This document shows, piece by piece, positions 1-7,639 of a stretch of 17,767 bases of DNA. The notes under the pieces were generated by a model. That model had not been told where the DNA came from. It worked only from the letters and a program-made list of their open reading frames with translations, and did no database searches. Location: the NCBI GenBank assembly GCA_002415855.1, contig DIAS01000165.1:1-17767 (forward strand), given 5' to 3'. Position numbers and translations under genes: made by a program. Position 1 is the stretch's first letter. Every line of letters starts with the position of its first letter. The DNA comes from Bacteroidales bacterium UBA5072. GTDB taxonomy: Bacteria; Bacteroidota; Bacteroidia; Bacteroidales; UBA10428.

Positions 1-336
1 TACGGATCACGCTGGGAAATTGTCAGTGCCGCTAAAAAAATTGCAGCCGCGGTTGAAGCCGGAATGCTTAAATCAACCGATCTGGATAACCAGGTTTTTG
101 AGAAGTACCTGGATACAGCCGGATTTCCTGATCCCGAACTGGTTATCAGGACCAGCGGAGAATTCCGGGTCAGCAATTTCCTGCTTTGGCAGATCGCTTA
201 TGCCGAATTGTATTTCACTCCCACACTTTGGCCCGATTTCCGAAGAGAACACTTATACGAAGCCATTCTCAGTTTTCAAAACCGCGAAAGGCGTTTCGGC
301 AAAACAACCGATCAGATTAAAAAGAGTATCATGTAA
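1..336 (+). CDS. uppS: Isoprenyl transferase (undecaprenyl diphosphate synthase), 3' part only
   Basis: The frame is open from base 1, so the gene starts outside the window and only the last 111 residues are present. Seen: the GSRWEI segment at the left edge, then IRTSGE followed by RVSNFLLWQIAYAEL and WPDF, then an NRERRFG tail. These are conserved regions of cis-prenyltransferases; RTSGE with the following SNF binds the isopentenyl diphosphate phosphates. The family condenses eight isopentenyl diphosphates onto farnesyl diphosphate in the cytosol to make the C55 lipid carrier for peptidoglycan and other glycans. The catalytic Asp near the N-terminus lies outside the window. bamA starts 14 bases after the stop, so the two are probably co-transcribed; this uppS-bamA order is common in Bacteroidota. 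The product chain length cannot be judged from this fragment. Confidence 0.95.
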   Translation, partial: YGSRWEIVSAAKKIAAAVEAGMLKSTDLDNQVFEKYLDTAGFPDPELVIRTSGEFRVSNFLLWQIAYAELYFTPTLWPDFRREHLYEAILSFQNRERRFGKTTDQIKKSIM

Positions 337-350
337 ACAGCTAACTACGA

Positions 351-2981
351 ATGAAAAATACCCTTTTTGTACTCGTTCTGTTCCTTTTTTCAGCTTCTGT
401 CCTAGCGCAAAAGCCAGATTCCACTTATGGAGGGTATTTGGATTACGAAAGACCGAGAGATCTTGTAATTGCAGATATTGTAGTAACCGGTGTAAAGTTT
501 TTGCAGACCATGTATTTGGTTAATATCTCAGGCCTGGCCGTCGGGCAGGAAATTTCAGTTCCCGGCGATCAGATCAGGCAGGCCATTGATAACTTCTGGG
601 CACTCGGCTTGTTTTCCGATGTTAAAGTTATTGCCACAAAGATCGAGGGCAGGTCCATCTATCTCGAATTCAGGTTGACCGAACAGCCCCGGTTGACAAA
701 ACTTAAGCTGAACGGACTCAATAAAAACGATACCAAGGATATTGAAGAAAAGGTCAAACTGAAACCCGGGAACCAGGTGACCGAGAATGTACTGAACAAC
801 ACCGTCACCATCATAAGAAAGCACTTTGTTGAAAAAGGCTATTTTAAGTGCAAGGTTGATATTGTTCAAAAAGCTGACACCTCAATGGGAAACAGGGTTT
901 CACTGGATATAAATGTTGACAAGGGCAAAAGGGTCAAGATTTCGGATATCGATTTTGTCGGCAATACCGTTTATCCTGATTCACGTCTTCGTAGCACCAT
1001 GAAAAAGACCAAACAACAGAGCATTAACTTCTTCAAGCCTTCAAAATATATCGATGCCCAGTACAAGGAAGACAAATTGAAGCTCATCGAGTTTTATAAC
1101 AAGAATGGCTACCGTGATGCCAAGATTTTGAGTGAGAAACTGGTTGACCTGAATAACAAACGGATCGGCCTGCAGCTCACCATGGAGGAAGGGGTTAAGT
1201 ACTACGTCAGGAAAATCACCTGGATAGGGAATACCAAGCATCCCTCGACCACCCTTTCCAATGTTTTGGGAATGAGCAAAGGTGATGTATATGATCAGAC
1301 ACAAATTGATAAGCGCCTTTTTTCTGACGAGGATGCTGTTACCTCGCTATACATGGATGAAGGTTACCTGTTCTTTTCGATAGATCCTGTTGAAGCCAAT
1401 ATCGACGGAGATTCCATCGACCTGGAATTGAGGATCAGTGAAGGAAGTCCGGCTACAATCAACAAGATCATCATTAAAGGCAATACCAAAACCAATGAAC
1501 ATGTGGTCAGGCGGGAGATCAGGACAGTGCCTGGCGAATTGTTCAGTAAATCTGACATTATCAGGTCCGTCAGGGAACTGGCTGCCATGGGTCATTTCAA
1601 TCCTGAGAATATAACTCCCAATCCATTACCCAACCTGGCTGACGGAACCGTGGATATCGAATACTCTCTCGAGGAACGATCCAACGACCAATTCGAGGTT
1701 TCAGGCGGCTGGGGCGGTTACGGATTTGTGGGTACGGTAGGTCTCAGGTTCTCCAATTTCTCTGCACGTAAAATGTTGGATCTCAGCGCCTGGAGACCAG
1801 TACCAACCGGAGACGGGCAAACGTTGTCCGTTCGCGCACAGACAAACGGAAGATATTATCAGGCTTATAACATTTCATTTGTTGAGCCCTGGTTTGGCGG
1901 TAAAAAACCCAACAGTTTCTCCACTTCTTTCTATTATACCATCACCAAACCTTACAGGCAGTTCGGTGATGAAAGATCCGAAAGTTTTTTCAAGGTACTG
2001 GGGGCATCGGTGGGCCTTGGGCGGCGGCTTACCTGGCCGGATGACTATTTTGTACTTTACAACGAAGTCGGCCTTCAGCGGTATCACCTCAACGATTACG
2101 GAACCACTTTTGTGATCAGCGACGGCTTTTCCTATGTGATAGATTTTAATATATCGCTTTCTCGAAGCTCCCAGGATCAGATGATATACCCCCGGAGGGG
2201 ATCAGCTTTCAGCATCGGATTGAATATTACCCCGCCTTATTCGCTTTTCAAACCGGATAATTTCTGGGAAATTTCCAACGCAGAAAAGCTTGCCATCCGG
2301 GATGATGTTGCCGATAGTAATCCCCTCTTAACAGAAGAAGAAGTTCTTGCCTTTACGCAAACAGAGATAGAAAGTGTTGAGAATTCAGAGAAGTACAAGT
2401 TCATTGAATACCACAAATGGACCTTCAACAGTGCCTGGTATACCAGCCTGATCGGGAATCTTGTTCTCTCAGCCAAATCAGAATTCGGATACCTGGGCTA
2501 TTTCAATGCCGATATCGGGCCCTCGCCTTTCGAGAAATTCGATGTTGGCGGCAGCGGAATGATGGGTTACAACCTTTACGGTACAGATATTGTCGCACTC
2601 CGTGGATATGGTGACGGAACACTTACGCCACAGTCGATTGTGGTTCGTAACGGCGTAAAACAGTACATCGATGACGGTAACGTATATGTAAAATATACCG
2701 TGGAAATGAGATATCCGTTTTCGCTGAATCCTTCAGCCACTATCTTCGGACTTGCCTTTTTGGAGGGTGGTAATGCATGGTCAAGGATCGATGAGTTCAA
2801 CCCATTCAGTATAAAACGCTCGGCCGGTGTAGGTATTCGGGCTTTTCTTCCCATGTTCGGGATGCTCGGAATTGACTGGGGATATGGTTTTGACCTGCCC
2901 AACAACAGTGTGGGTTCTGAAGAGATCAAGCGGGGACATCACGGAAGTGAATTCCACTTTACCATGGGTCAGCAGTTTTAA
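351..2981 (+). CDS. bamA: Outer membrane protein assembly factor BamA (Omp85 family)
   Basis: This 876-residue protein is the central pore of the machine that folds and inserts beta-barrel proteins into the outer membrane. A signal peptide (residues 1-19, cleaved after SVLA) is followed by a periplasmic region of about 400 residues that fits five POTRA repeats (roughly 38-110, 111-190, 191-283, 284-363, 364-440). The 16-strand barrel runs from about 445 to the end. The RGY motif at 751-753 corresponds to the conserved RGF/Y of loop 6 that locks into the barrel. The chain ends in Phe, as outer-membrane barrels do. An acidic stretch at about 630-690 looks like an insertion between barrel strands. 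The gene sits between uppS and two Skp-type chaperones, the usual Bacteroidota order. The start at 351 is chosen because it places the signal peptide first. Confidence 0.95.
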   Translation: MKNTLFVLVLFLFSASVLAQKPDSTYGGYLDYERPRDLVIADIVVTGVKFLQTMYLVNISGLAVGQEISVPGDQIRQAIDNFWALGLFSDVKVIATKIEGRSIYLEFRLTEQPRLTKLKLNGLNKNDTKDIEEKVKLKPGNQVTENVLNNTVTIIRKHFVEKGYFKCKVDIVQKADTSMGNRVSLDINVDKGKRVKISDIDFVGNTVYPDSRLRSTMKKTKQQSINFFKPSKYIDAQYKEDKLKLIEFYNKNGYRDAKILSEKLVDLNNKRIGLQLTMEEGVKYYVRKITWIGNTKHPSTTLSNVLGMSKGDVYDQTQIDKRLFSDEDAVTSLYMDEGYLFFSIDPVEANIDGDSIDLELRISEGSPATINKIIIKGNTKTNEHVVRREIRTVPGELFSKSDIIRSVRELAAMGHFNPENITPNPLPNLADGTVDIEYSLEERSNDQFEVSGGWGGYGFVGTVGLRFSNFSARKMLDLSAWRPVPTGDGQTLSVRAQTNGRYYQAYNISFVEPWFGGKKPNSFSTSFYYTITKPYRQFGDERSESFFKVLGASVGLGRRLTWPDDYFVLYNEVGLQRYHLNDYGTTFVISDGFSYVIDFNISLSRSSQDQMIYPRRGSAFSIGLNITPPYSLFKPDNFWEISNAEKLAIRDDVADSNPLLTEEEVLAFTQTEIESVENSEKYKFIEYHKWTFNSAWYTSLIGNLVLSAKSEFGYLGYFNADIGPSPFEKFDVGGSGMMGYNLYGTDIVALRGYGDGTLTPQSIVVRNGVKQYIDDGNVYVKYTVEMRYPFSLNPSATIFGLAFLEGGNAWSRIDEFNPFSIKRSAGVGIRAFLPMFGMLGIDWGYGFDLPNNSVGSEEIKRGHHGSEFHFTMGQQF

Positions 2982-3060
2982 ACGGGCAGGATAATTTTGG
3001 TATTGAATTTGATATACCCTGATTAAGTTTCGTTTTGTATTACCACTTAAATTCATTATC

Positions 3061-3576
3061 ATGAGAAGAATAACTGTATTAATGGCCACCCTGATACTGT
3101 CTGCAGGGCTTGCCTCAGCTCAGAAATATGCCTTTGTGGATACCGATTATATTTTGAACAACATCCCTGCTTACAAAGCTGCGCAGGAACAGCTTGATAA
3201 GTTTTCTGTCGATTGGCAAAAGGAAGTGGAAGCCAAATATTCCGAAATTGAAAAGATGTACAAGGATTACCAGGCTGAAAGGGTGCTGTTGTCTGAGGAC
3301 ATGAGGCGTCAGCGTGAGGAATCAATCGTGAACAAAGAGAAAGAAGCCAAGGAGCTGCAAAAGACCTATTTTGGACAGGATGGTGCCTTGTTCAAAAAAC
3401 GCCAGGAACTGATTCAGCCTATACAGGATGAAATCTACAAGGCCATCAAAGATCTTGCCACGGAAAACGGCTATGCAGTGGTTTTTGATTCCTCAAGCGG
3501 AACTACCATGATTTATACAAATCCGCGGTATGACATGAGCGATGAAGTGCTTCAAAAATTAGGATATAAAAATTAA
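3061..3576 (+). CDS. ompH: OmpH/Skp-family periplasmic chaperone, copy 1
   Basis: This 171-residue protein has a signal peptide (residues 1-21, ending ASAQ). A short beta segment, YAFVDTDYILNNIP, follows, then a long charged helical region (about 40-115) and a C-terminal segment with FDSSSGTTMIY and a DEVLQKLGY ending. This is the Skp/OmpH plan: a trimer whose coiled-coil tentacles hold unfolded outer-membrane proteins in the periplasm and deliver them to BamA. The gene lies 79 bases after bamA and 35 bases before a second copy. The 79-base gap contains a weak TAnnTTTG-like element (TAAGTTTC, 3024-3031) but no well-spaced TTTG partner, so an internal promoter is possible but not shown. The family call is secure; its division of labour with the second copy is unknown. 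Confidence 0.92.
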   Translation: MRRITVLMATLILSAGLASAQKYAFVDTDYILNNIPAYKAAQEQLDKFSVDWQKEVEAKYSEIEKMYKDYQAERVLLSEDMRRQREESIVNKEKEAKELQKTYFGQDGALFKKRQELIQPIQDEIYKAIKDLATENGYAVVFDSSSGTTMIYTNPRYDMSDEVLQKLGYKN

Positions 3577-3611
3577 TTGCTTACATTTGTTTCCTTCAAA
3601 AAACCATTGAG

Positions 3612-4136
3612 ATGAAAAAAGTAATTGTAATTCTGTTATTTACAGGTTTGTTTCTTACGTCCGGAAGTGCAGTAGCACAAAACACGATCAAGCTGGGACA
3701 TATCAACAGCCAGTTGTTATTTGCTGCCATGCCTGAGAGCGATACCGCACAAAAAACCATTGAGAGAGAAGCAACCGCCATGCAGAAGACCTTAGAGGAA
3801 CTTCAGGTTGAGTTCAACAAGAAATATGAGGAGTATCTGAAGATCGCTAATGATGGTACCACCAGCGAACTGATCGTCAGAACAAAAGAGGAAGAATTGC
3901 AGACCATGCAGCAGCGCATACAGACATTCCAGCAACAAGCCGAGCAGACTATCGGCAACAGGCGTACTGAATTATTCAAACCTATACAGGACAAAGCAAT
4001 CAAGGCAGTTAATGATGTGGCTGCAGAAAACAACTTCAGCTATATTTTCGATACTGCCAGCGGTTCCCTGGTATACACATCTCCGGATTCTCAGGATATA
4101 CTACCCCTGGTGAAAGCCAAGCTGGGATTGAAGTAA
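3612..4136 (+). CDS. ompH: OmpH/Skp-family periplasmic chaperone, copy 2
   Basis: This 174-residue protein has a signal peptide (1-22, ending AVAQ). A mature start IKLGHINSQLLFAAMPE matches the OmpH beta-strand region, then comes a Gln/Glu-rich coiled coil (about 45-125) and a C-terminal FDTASGSLVYTSP segment aligning with copy 1. The two copies share layout but differ clearly in sequence, so this is an old duplication rather than a recent one. The coiled coil here is rich in Gln (QQRIQTFQQQ), while copy 1 is richer in Lys/Arg/Glu, suggesting different clients or mixed trimers; that is inference. murI begins one base after the stop codon, so the two are very likely translated from one message. 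Paired OmpH genes after bamA are common in Bacteroidota. Confidence 0.92.
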   Translation: MKKVIVILLFTGLFLTSGSAVAQNTIKLGHINSQLLFAAMPESDTAQKTIEREATAMQKTLEELQVEFNKKYEEYLKIANDGTTSELIVRTKEEELQTMQQRIQTFQQQAEQTIGNRRTELFKPIQDKAIKAVNDVAAENNFSYIFDTASGSLVYTSPDSQDILPLVKAKLGLK

Positions 4137-4137
4137 G

Positions 4138-4944
4138 ATGAGCGATAATGCACACCGACCCATTGGCGTATTCGATTCAGGTGTGGGAGGGCTTACGGTA
4201 GCCAACGCCATCCGCCAGTTACTCCCCAACGAGAAGCTTATTTATTTCGGTGATACGGCACATCTTCCGTATGGCGACAAGTCGAAAGAAACCATCATGG
4301 GTTATTCGGCCCGTATCACCCAATACCTGCTGGAACAGAACTGCAAGGTCATTGTGATAGCCTGCAATACAGCCTCGGCCAATGCATATGAAACCATTTT
4401 GGCCGAAGCCGGCGACAAGGCAATGGTGGTGGATGTGATCAACCCGGTAGTGGAATTCGTTACCAAAGAAGCCGGGTACAAACGTATCGGGGTTATCGGT
4501 ACTAAAGGCACTATCAACAGCGGGACCTATGTGGGCAAGATCATCGCCCGGAATCCACATGTAACTGTAGCATCACTGGCCACTCCGATGCTGGTTCCCA
4601 TGATTGAGGAAGGATTCATTTTCGATGATATCAGCAATGCCATCATCCGCAGTTATCTCTCCAAACCCGAACTTTCGCAGATACAAGCTCTGATCCTGGG
4701 TTGTACCCACTATCCTATCATCAAGAACCAGATCAGTAAATTCTTTAATTTCGAAGTGGACGTGATTGATTCCTCCAGGATAGTGGCCACCCATCTCCGT
4801 GATCTCCTTGTCAGCAAAGGCCAGTTGAATCCCGACCCCAGTCCGGTGCACAAGTTCTTTGTCTCTGATTTCACCGAGTACTTCCAGGTTATTTCGAAAT
4901 TGTTTTTTGAGGAGAATATTTCACTGGAAAAAGTCACTCTTTAA
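4138..4944 (+). CDS. murI: Glutamate racemase
   Basis: This 268-residue cytosolic enzyme converts L-glutamate to D-glutamate for peptidoglycan. All key motifs are visible: FDSGVGGLT near the N-terminus (Asp13 and Ser14 in the substrate pocket), YFGDTAHLPYG, the first catalytic cysteine in ACNTAS (Cys76) and the second in GCTHYP (Cys189). Length is normal for the family. The ATG lies one base beyond the ompH stop codon, so it belongs to the same transcription unit as bamA and the chaperones. At its 3' end the last 11 bases (4934-4944) overlap the end of the convergent carbonic anhydrase-like gene on the other strand. No hairpin with a T-run is present there, so transcription of the two units probably overlaps. 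Confidence 0.97.
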   Translation: MSDNAHRPIGVFDSGVGGLTVANAIRQLLPNEKLIYFGDTAHLPYGDKSKETIMGYSARITQYLLEQNCKVIVIACNTASANAYETILAEAGDKAMVVDVINPVVEFVTKEAGYKRIGVIGTKGTINSGTYVGKIIARNPHVTVASLATPMLVPMIEEGFIFDDISNAIIRSYLSKPELSQIQALILGCTHYPIIKNQISKFFNFEVDVIDSSRIVATHLRDLLVSKGQLNPDPSPVHKFFVSDFTEYFQVISKLFFEENISLEKVTL

Positions 4945-5449
4945 ACCACCCGGCATACAGGATGTAATCATCTGCTATCCGGTTAATCATTTCCGAAGTC
5001 TGCTGCGGATCCACGTCCTTGATGCGCCTGGCCGGCACACCGCCATAAATGCTTCCCGGTTCAACCTGTGTGCCTGACAGTACTACCGATCCGGCTGCAA
5101 TGATCGAATTCTCACCGATTACGGCATTGTCAAGTATGATGGCTCCCATTCCGATCAGTACATTTTCCCTGATCGTGGCTCCATGAATGACAACATTGTG
5201 GCCAACGGATACATTGTCACCGATTTCAATAACGGAACGCTGGTAAAGACAATGCAGCACGGTACCATCCTGTATATTGACCTTGTTGCCTATCCGGATT
5301 GAATTAACATCTCCCCGGACAACCACATTGAACCAAAAACTACAAAGATCGCCGGCGATAACATCACCAATAATAGCTGCTGTTTCAGCCACATAGCAGT
5401 CTTTTCCCAATTTCGGTGTGAAGCCACGGACGGATTTAATAAGACCCAT
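4934..5449 (-). CDS. Gamma-class carbonic anhydrase-like hexapeptide-repeat protein
   Basis: This protein of 171 residues is a left-handed beta-helix built from hexapeptide repeats, with signatures such as VVVRGDVNSIRIG, NIQDGTVLHC and GHNVVIHGATI. Three histidines (His66, His84, His89) fit the zinc or iron ligands of gamma carbonic anhydrases such as the CamH/YrdA group; the long acidic loop of archaeal Cam is absent, as in CamH. It may therefore hydrate CO2, or bind metal without strong activity like several YrdA/PaaY relatives. The same frame is open to an upstream ATG (5497), but the start at 5449 is preferred: MGLIKSVRGFTP is the usual family N-terminus, and a TATCTTTG promoter element at 5471-5478 would place the transcript start inside the longer version. 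It is convergent with murI. Confidence 0.9.
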   Translation of the reverse strand: MGLIKSVRGFTPKLGKDCYVAETAAIIGDVIAGDLCSFWFNVVVRGDVNSIRIGNKVNIQDGTVLHCLYQRSVIEIGDNVSVGHNVVIHGATIRENVLIGMGAIILDNAVIGENSIIAAGSVVLSGTQVEPGSIYGGVPARRIKDVDPQQTSEMINRIADDYILYAGWFKE

Positions 5450-5470
5450 AGATGCGTATTTAATCGAATA

Positions 5471-5478
5471 CAAAGATA
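5471..5478 (-). promoter_or_regulatory. Candidate -7 promoter element for the carbonic anhydrase-like gene
   Basis: Read on the minus strand this is TATCTTTG, an exact match to the TAnnTTTG -7 element of Bacteroidota promoters. It lies 21 bases upstream of the ATG at 5449, giving a short leader. The -33 side is weak: an ATTG lies 15 bases upstream rather than a TTTG at the usual 19-21. It is useful mainly because it argues against the longer upstream start at 5497. Confidence 0.5.
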
Positions 5479-5513
5479 ATACAAGATAGTTACGCAATAG
5501 GGTAGAGATGTGG

Positions 5514-5632
5514 GTTGTAAGTTGTAGGTTGTAGGTTGTAGGTTGTAGGTTGTAGGTTGTGGGTTGTAGGTTGTAAGTTGTAGGTTGTAGGTTGTAAGTT
5601 GTAGGTTGTAAGTTGCAGGTTCCAGGTTATAA
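5514..5632 (+). repeat. Tandem heptanucleotide array, 17 units of GTTGTAG type
   Basis: Seventeen consecutive 7-base units fill 119 bases with no insertions. Nine are GTTGTAG, four are GTTGTAA, and one each is GTTGTGG, GTTGCAG, GTTCCAG and GTTATAA; the last three units are the most diverged, so decay is at the korA side. All units keep G-T-T at the start. There are no spacers, so it is not a CRISPR array. The unit length is not a multiple of three. Read on the plus strand every frame meets TAG within 21 bases; read on the minus strand all three frames stay open and encode a YNLQPTT repeat. The array sits between two divergent genes. A second array of the same unit begins at 17725. It resembles the short tandemly repeated sequences of cyanobacteria in form; its role is unknown. 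Confidence 0.97.
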
Positions 5633-5683
5633 AACATACTTCATTCTGGTAAACTAAATAGGCTGACGATTGTTATCCATAAA

Positions 5684-5699
5684 TGTGATTTATATCATA
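5684..5699 (+). promoter_or_regulatory. Crp/Fnr-like palindromic site in the korA leader
   Basis: TGTGA, six bases, then TCATA: nine of the ten conserved positions of the Crp-family site TGTGA-N6-TCACA. A separate small inverted repeat, ATAAAT-GTG-ATTTAT (5679-5693), overlaps it. It lies in the 148-base leader (5633-5780) that remains of the 331-base gap once the repeat array is excluded, about 90 bases before the korA ATG and about 47 bases upstream of a TATATTTC element. Crp/Fnr-family regulators are frequent in Bacteroidota and often respond to oxygen or redox state, which would suit an oxygen-sensitive ferredoxin enzyme. That link is inference; no regulator gene is in the window. Confidence 0.4.
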
Positions 5700-5738
5700 A
5701 ACGACTTATTTTCAAGCAACAGTCATGGCTTGTTTGCT

Positions 5739-5746
5739 TATATTTC
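5739..5746 (+). promoter_or_regulatory. Candidate -7 element for korAB
   Basis: TATATTTC matches TAnnTTTG at all but the last position and lies 34 bases before the korA ATG. No TTTG is found at the expected -33 distance. An activator-dependent promoter would tolerate that, and the Crp-like site at 5684-5699 is centred about 60 bases before the presumed transcript start. The rest of this leader shows no gene. Confidence 0.3.
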
Positions 5747-5780
5747 CTTAACATTGCTTATCAAATCAGCAGCAGAGATT

Positions 5781-7634
5781 ATGAAAAAAAGAGTTAAAGT
5801 TATTGAGCGTGATGATGTTGTTGTAAAGTTCGCCGGCGATTCGGGTGACGGCATCCAATTGACAGGAGCACAGTTTTCAGATACTTCCGCCTTTATTGGC
5901 AATGACCTGGCGACCTTCCCCGACTATCCCGCTGAGATCAGGGCTCCGCAAGGGACCGTGGCCGGTGTGTCCGGGTTCCAGGTCCACATCGGGCACAAGG
6001 AAGTGTCGACACCCGGTGACCTGGCTGATGTACTGGTAGCTATGAATCCGGCCGCTCTGAAAGCAAATATGAAATGGATCAAGCCCGGTGCCACCATCAT
6101 TGTTGACATCGACAATTTTGATTCCAGACATTACAAGTTAGCCGATTATATTGAAGATCCGCTCGAGGATGGGTCACTGGAAGGGTATAATGTAGTGAAG
6201 GCCCCTATCACCGACATGACCCGGGACGTGATCAAGAAATTTGGTCTCAGTTCAAAGATTGCCGAAAAGACAAAGAACCAATTCGTTGCAGGAATCCTTT
6301 TCTGGCTTTTCAATCGTGATCTTTCGATCGGAGAGGATTTCCTGCGTGATCGGTTTAAGAGCAAACCCGAGCTGATTGATGCCAATCTGGAAGTACTTCA
6401 TGCAGGCTATAATTATGCAGAAACCATCGAAGCCATAGAGGCTACCTACCAGGTAAAACCTGCTGAGAAAGGCGCCGGACTCTACCGGAATATTTCCGGC
6501 AATGTTGCTGTTGCATGGGGTTTGCTGGCCGCAGCGGAAAAAGCCGGCCGGAAGCTCTTCCTGGGCTCCTATCCCATCACCCCTGCTTCCGAGATACTCC
6601 AGGAACTGGCCAAGATGAAAAACCTGGGGGCAGTTGTTTTTCAGGCCGAAGATGAAATTGCCGGTATCTGTTCAGCCATAGGAGCTTCTTTTGCCGGTTG
6701 CCTCGGTGTTTCATCCACATCAGGTCCCGGATTATCGCTTAAAAGCGAAGGACTCGGTCTGGCAGTTATTACCGAGCTGCCCCTGGTTGTTGTAGATGTA
6801 CAAAGAGGCGGTCCATCAACGGGACTTCCGACAAAAACCGAACAATCAGATCTTTTCCAGGCATTGTACGGCCGTCATGGCGAAAGCCAGGTGGTTGTAA
6901 TTGCTTCTTCCTCACCAGCCAATTGTTTTGACTTTGCCTTCGAAGCCTCAAGAATTGCCATCGAGCATATGACTCCCGTTATCCTGCTGTCAGACGGATA
7001 CCTTGCCAATGGCTCAGAATTGTGGCATATACCGCAGGTGAAGGACTTACCGGACATTAAGGCACCCCTGGTGCAGGACAATGATCCGGAATATCAGCCC
7101 TATAAACGTAATCCGGAAACACTGGCACGTTCCTGGGCACTTCCGGGACAGCCAGGACTGAGGCACCATATCGGGGGACTTGAGAAGGCTGACCTGACAG
7201 GTGAAATTTCCTACGATCCCTATAATCACGAAAAGATGACCCATATGCGAAATGAAAAAATCGCAAGGGTGGCAAAATATATTCCATTGCAGGAGGTTAT
7301 CGGACCCGACAAGGGAGACCTGCTTGTGGTAGGCTGGGGAGGTACATTCGGGGCGCTGTATACTGCCGTGGTTGAAATGCAGGAAGAAGGCAAAAGCATC
7401 AGCCTGGTGCAGTTTAATTACATCAATCCTATGCCTGTCAACGTACAGGAAATATTTGGCAAATTTAAAAAAATCATTGTCTGTGAGCTTAACCTGGGCC
7501 AGTTTGCTTCGTATCTCAGGAGCCAACTTCCTGGTTTCAGCTATTTGCAGTTTAACAAGGTACAGGGTCTTCCGTTCCTGATCTCAGAACTGAAGCAGCA
7601 GTTCAGTGAAGTATTGAATAACATTGAGAAATAA
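5781..7634 (+). CDS. korA: 2-oxoacid:ferredoxin oxidoreductase, fused gamma-alpha subunit (probably 2-oxoglutarate)
   Basis: This 617-residue protein has the gamma-type domain first (about 10-200; FAGDSGDGIQLTGAQFS, RAPQGTVAG) and the alpha domain from about 240, with YPITPASE at 264-271, the EDEIAG segment and GGPSTGLPTKTEQSDL. This fused arrangement is normal for two-subunit KorAB enzymes. With KorB it catalyses reversible CoA-dependent oxidative decarboxylation of a 2-oxoacid, usually 2-oxoglutarate to succinyl-CoA, passing electrons to ferredoxin in the cytosol. The frame extends upstream to 5670, but that extension has no family similarity; the ATG at 5781 gives the usual MKKRVKV..DDVVVKFAGDSGDG start. 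korB follows after 5 bases. The YPITP motif and two-subunit form favour KorAB, but substrate choice (2-oxoglutarate, pyruvate or a branched 2-oxoacid) cannot be proved from sequence. Confidence 0.93.
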   Translation: MKKRVKVIERDDVVVKFAGDSGDGIQLTGAQFSDTSAFIGNDLATFPDYPAEIRAPQGTVAGVSGFQVHIGHKEVSTPGDLADVLVAMNPAALKANMKWIKPGATIIVDIDNFDSRHYKLADYIEDPLEDGSLEGYNVVKAPITDMTRDVIKKFGLSSKIAEKTKNQFVAGILFWLFNRDLSIGEDFLRDRFKSKPELIDANLEVLHAGYNYAETIEAIEATYQVKPAEKGAGLYRNISGNVAVAWGLLAAAEKAGRKLFLGSYPITPASEILQELAKMKNLGAVVFQAEDEIAGICSAIGASFAGCLGVSSTSGPGLSLKSEGLGLAVITELPLVVVDVQRGGPSTGLPTKTEQSDLFQALYGRHGESQVVVIASSSPANCFDFAFEASRIAIEHMTPVILLSDGYLANGSELWHIPQVKDLPDIKAPLVQDNDPEYQPYKRNPETLARSWALPGQPGLRHHIGGLEKADLTGEISYDPYNHEKMTHMRNEKIARVAKYIPLQEVIGPDKGDLLVVGWGGTFGALYTAVVEMQEEGKSISLVQFNYINPMPVNVQEIFGKFKKIIVCELNLGQFASYLRSQLPGFSYLQFNKVQGLPFLISELKQQFSEVLNNIEK

Positions 7635-7639
7635 CCGCT

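Noticed and set aside
4926..4948. Bidirectional terminator between murI and the convergent gene
   Set aside because: Only an AAAG/CTTT stem of four weak pairs is possible, which is too unstable to call.
4859..5077. Small plus-strand frame across the murI end
   Set aside because: It is made of out-of-frame murI and antisense carbonic anhydrase sequence, with no motif.
5514..5632. CRISPR array or telomere-like end
   Set aside because: Units are contiguous 7-mers without spacers, there is no cas gene, and coding sequence continues on both sides.
5290..5637. Minus-strand open frame with a YNLQPTT repeat protein
   Set aside because: The repeat half is only the heptamer array, which is open in all minus frames, and the rest lies out of frame inside the carbonic anhydrase-like gene.
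5670..5780. Longer korA N-terminus
   Set aside because: The 37 extra residues have no family counterpart and cover the promoter-like element and operator-like site; the ATG at 5781 gives the family start.
7047..7526. 159-residue minus-strand frame inside korA
   Set aside because: It is entirely antisense to conserved korA sequence and shows no recognisable motif or start context.
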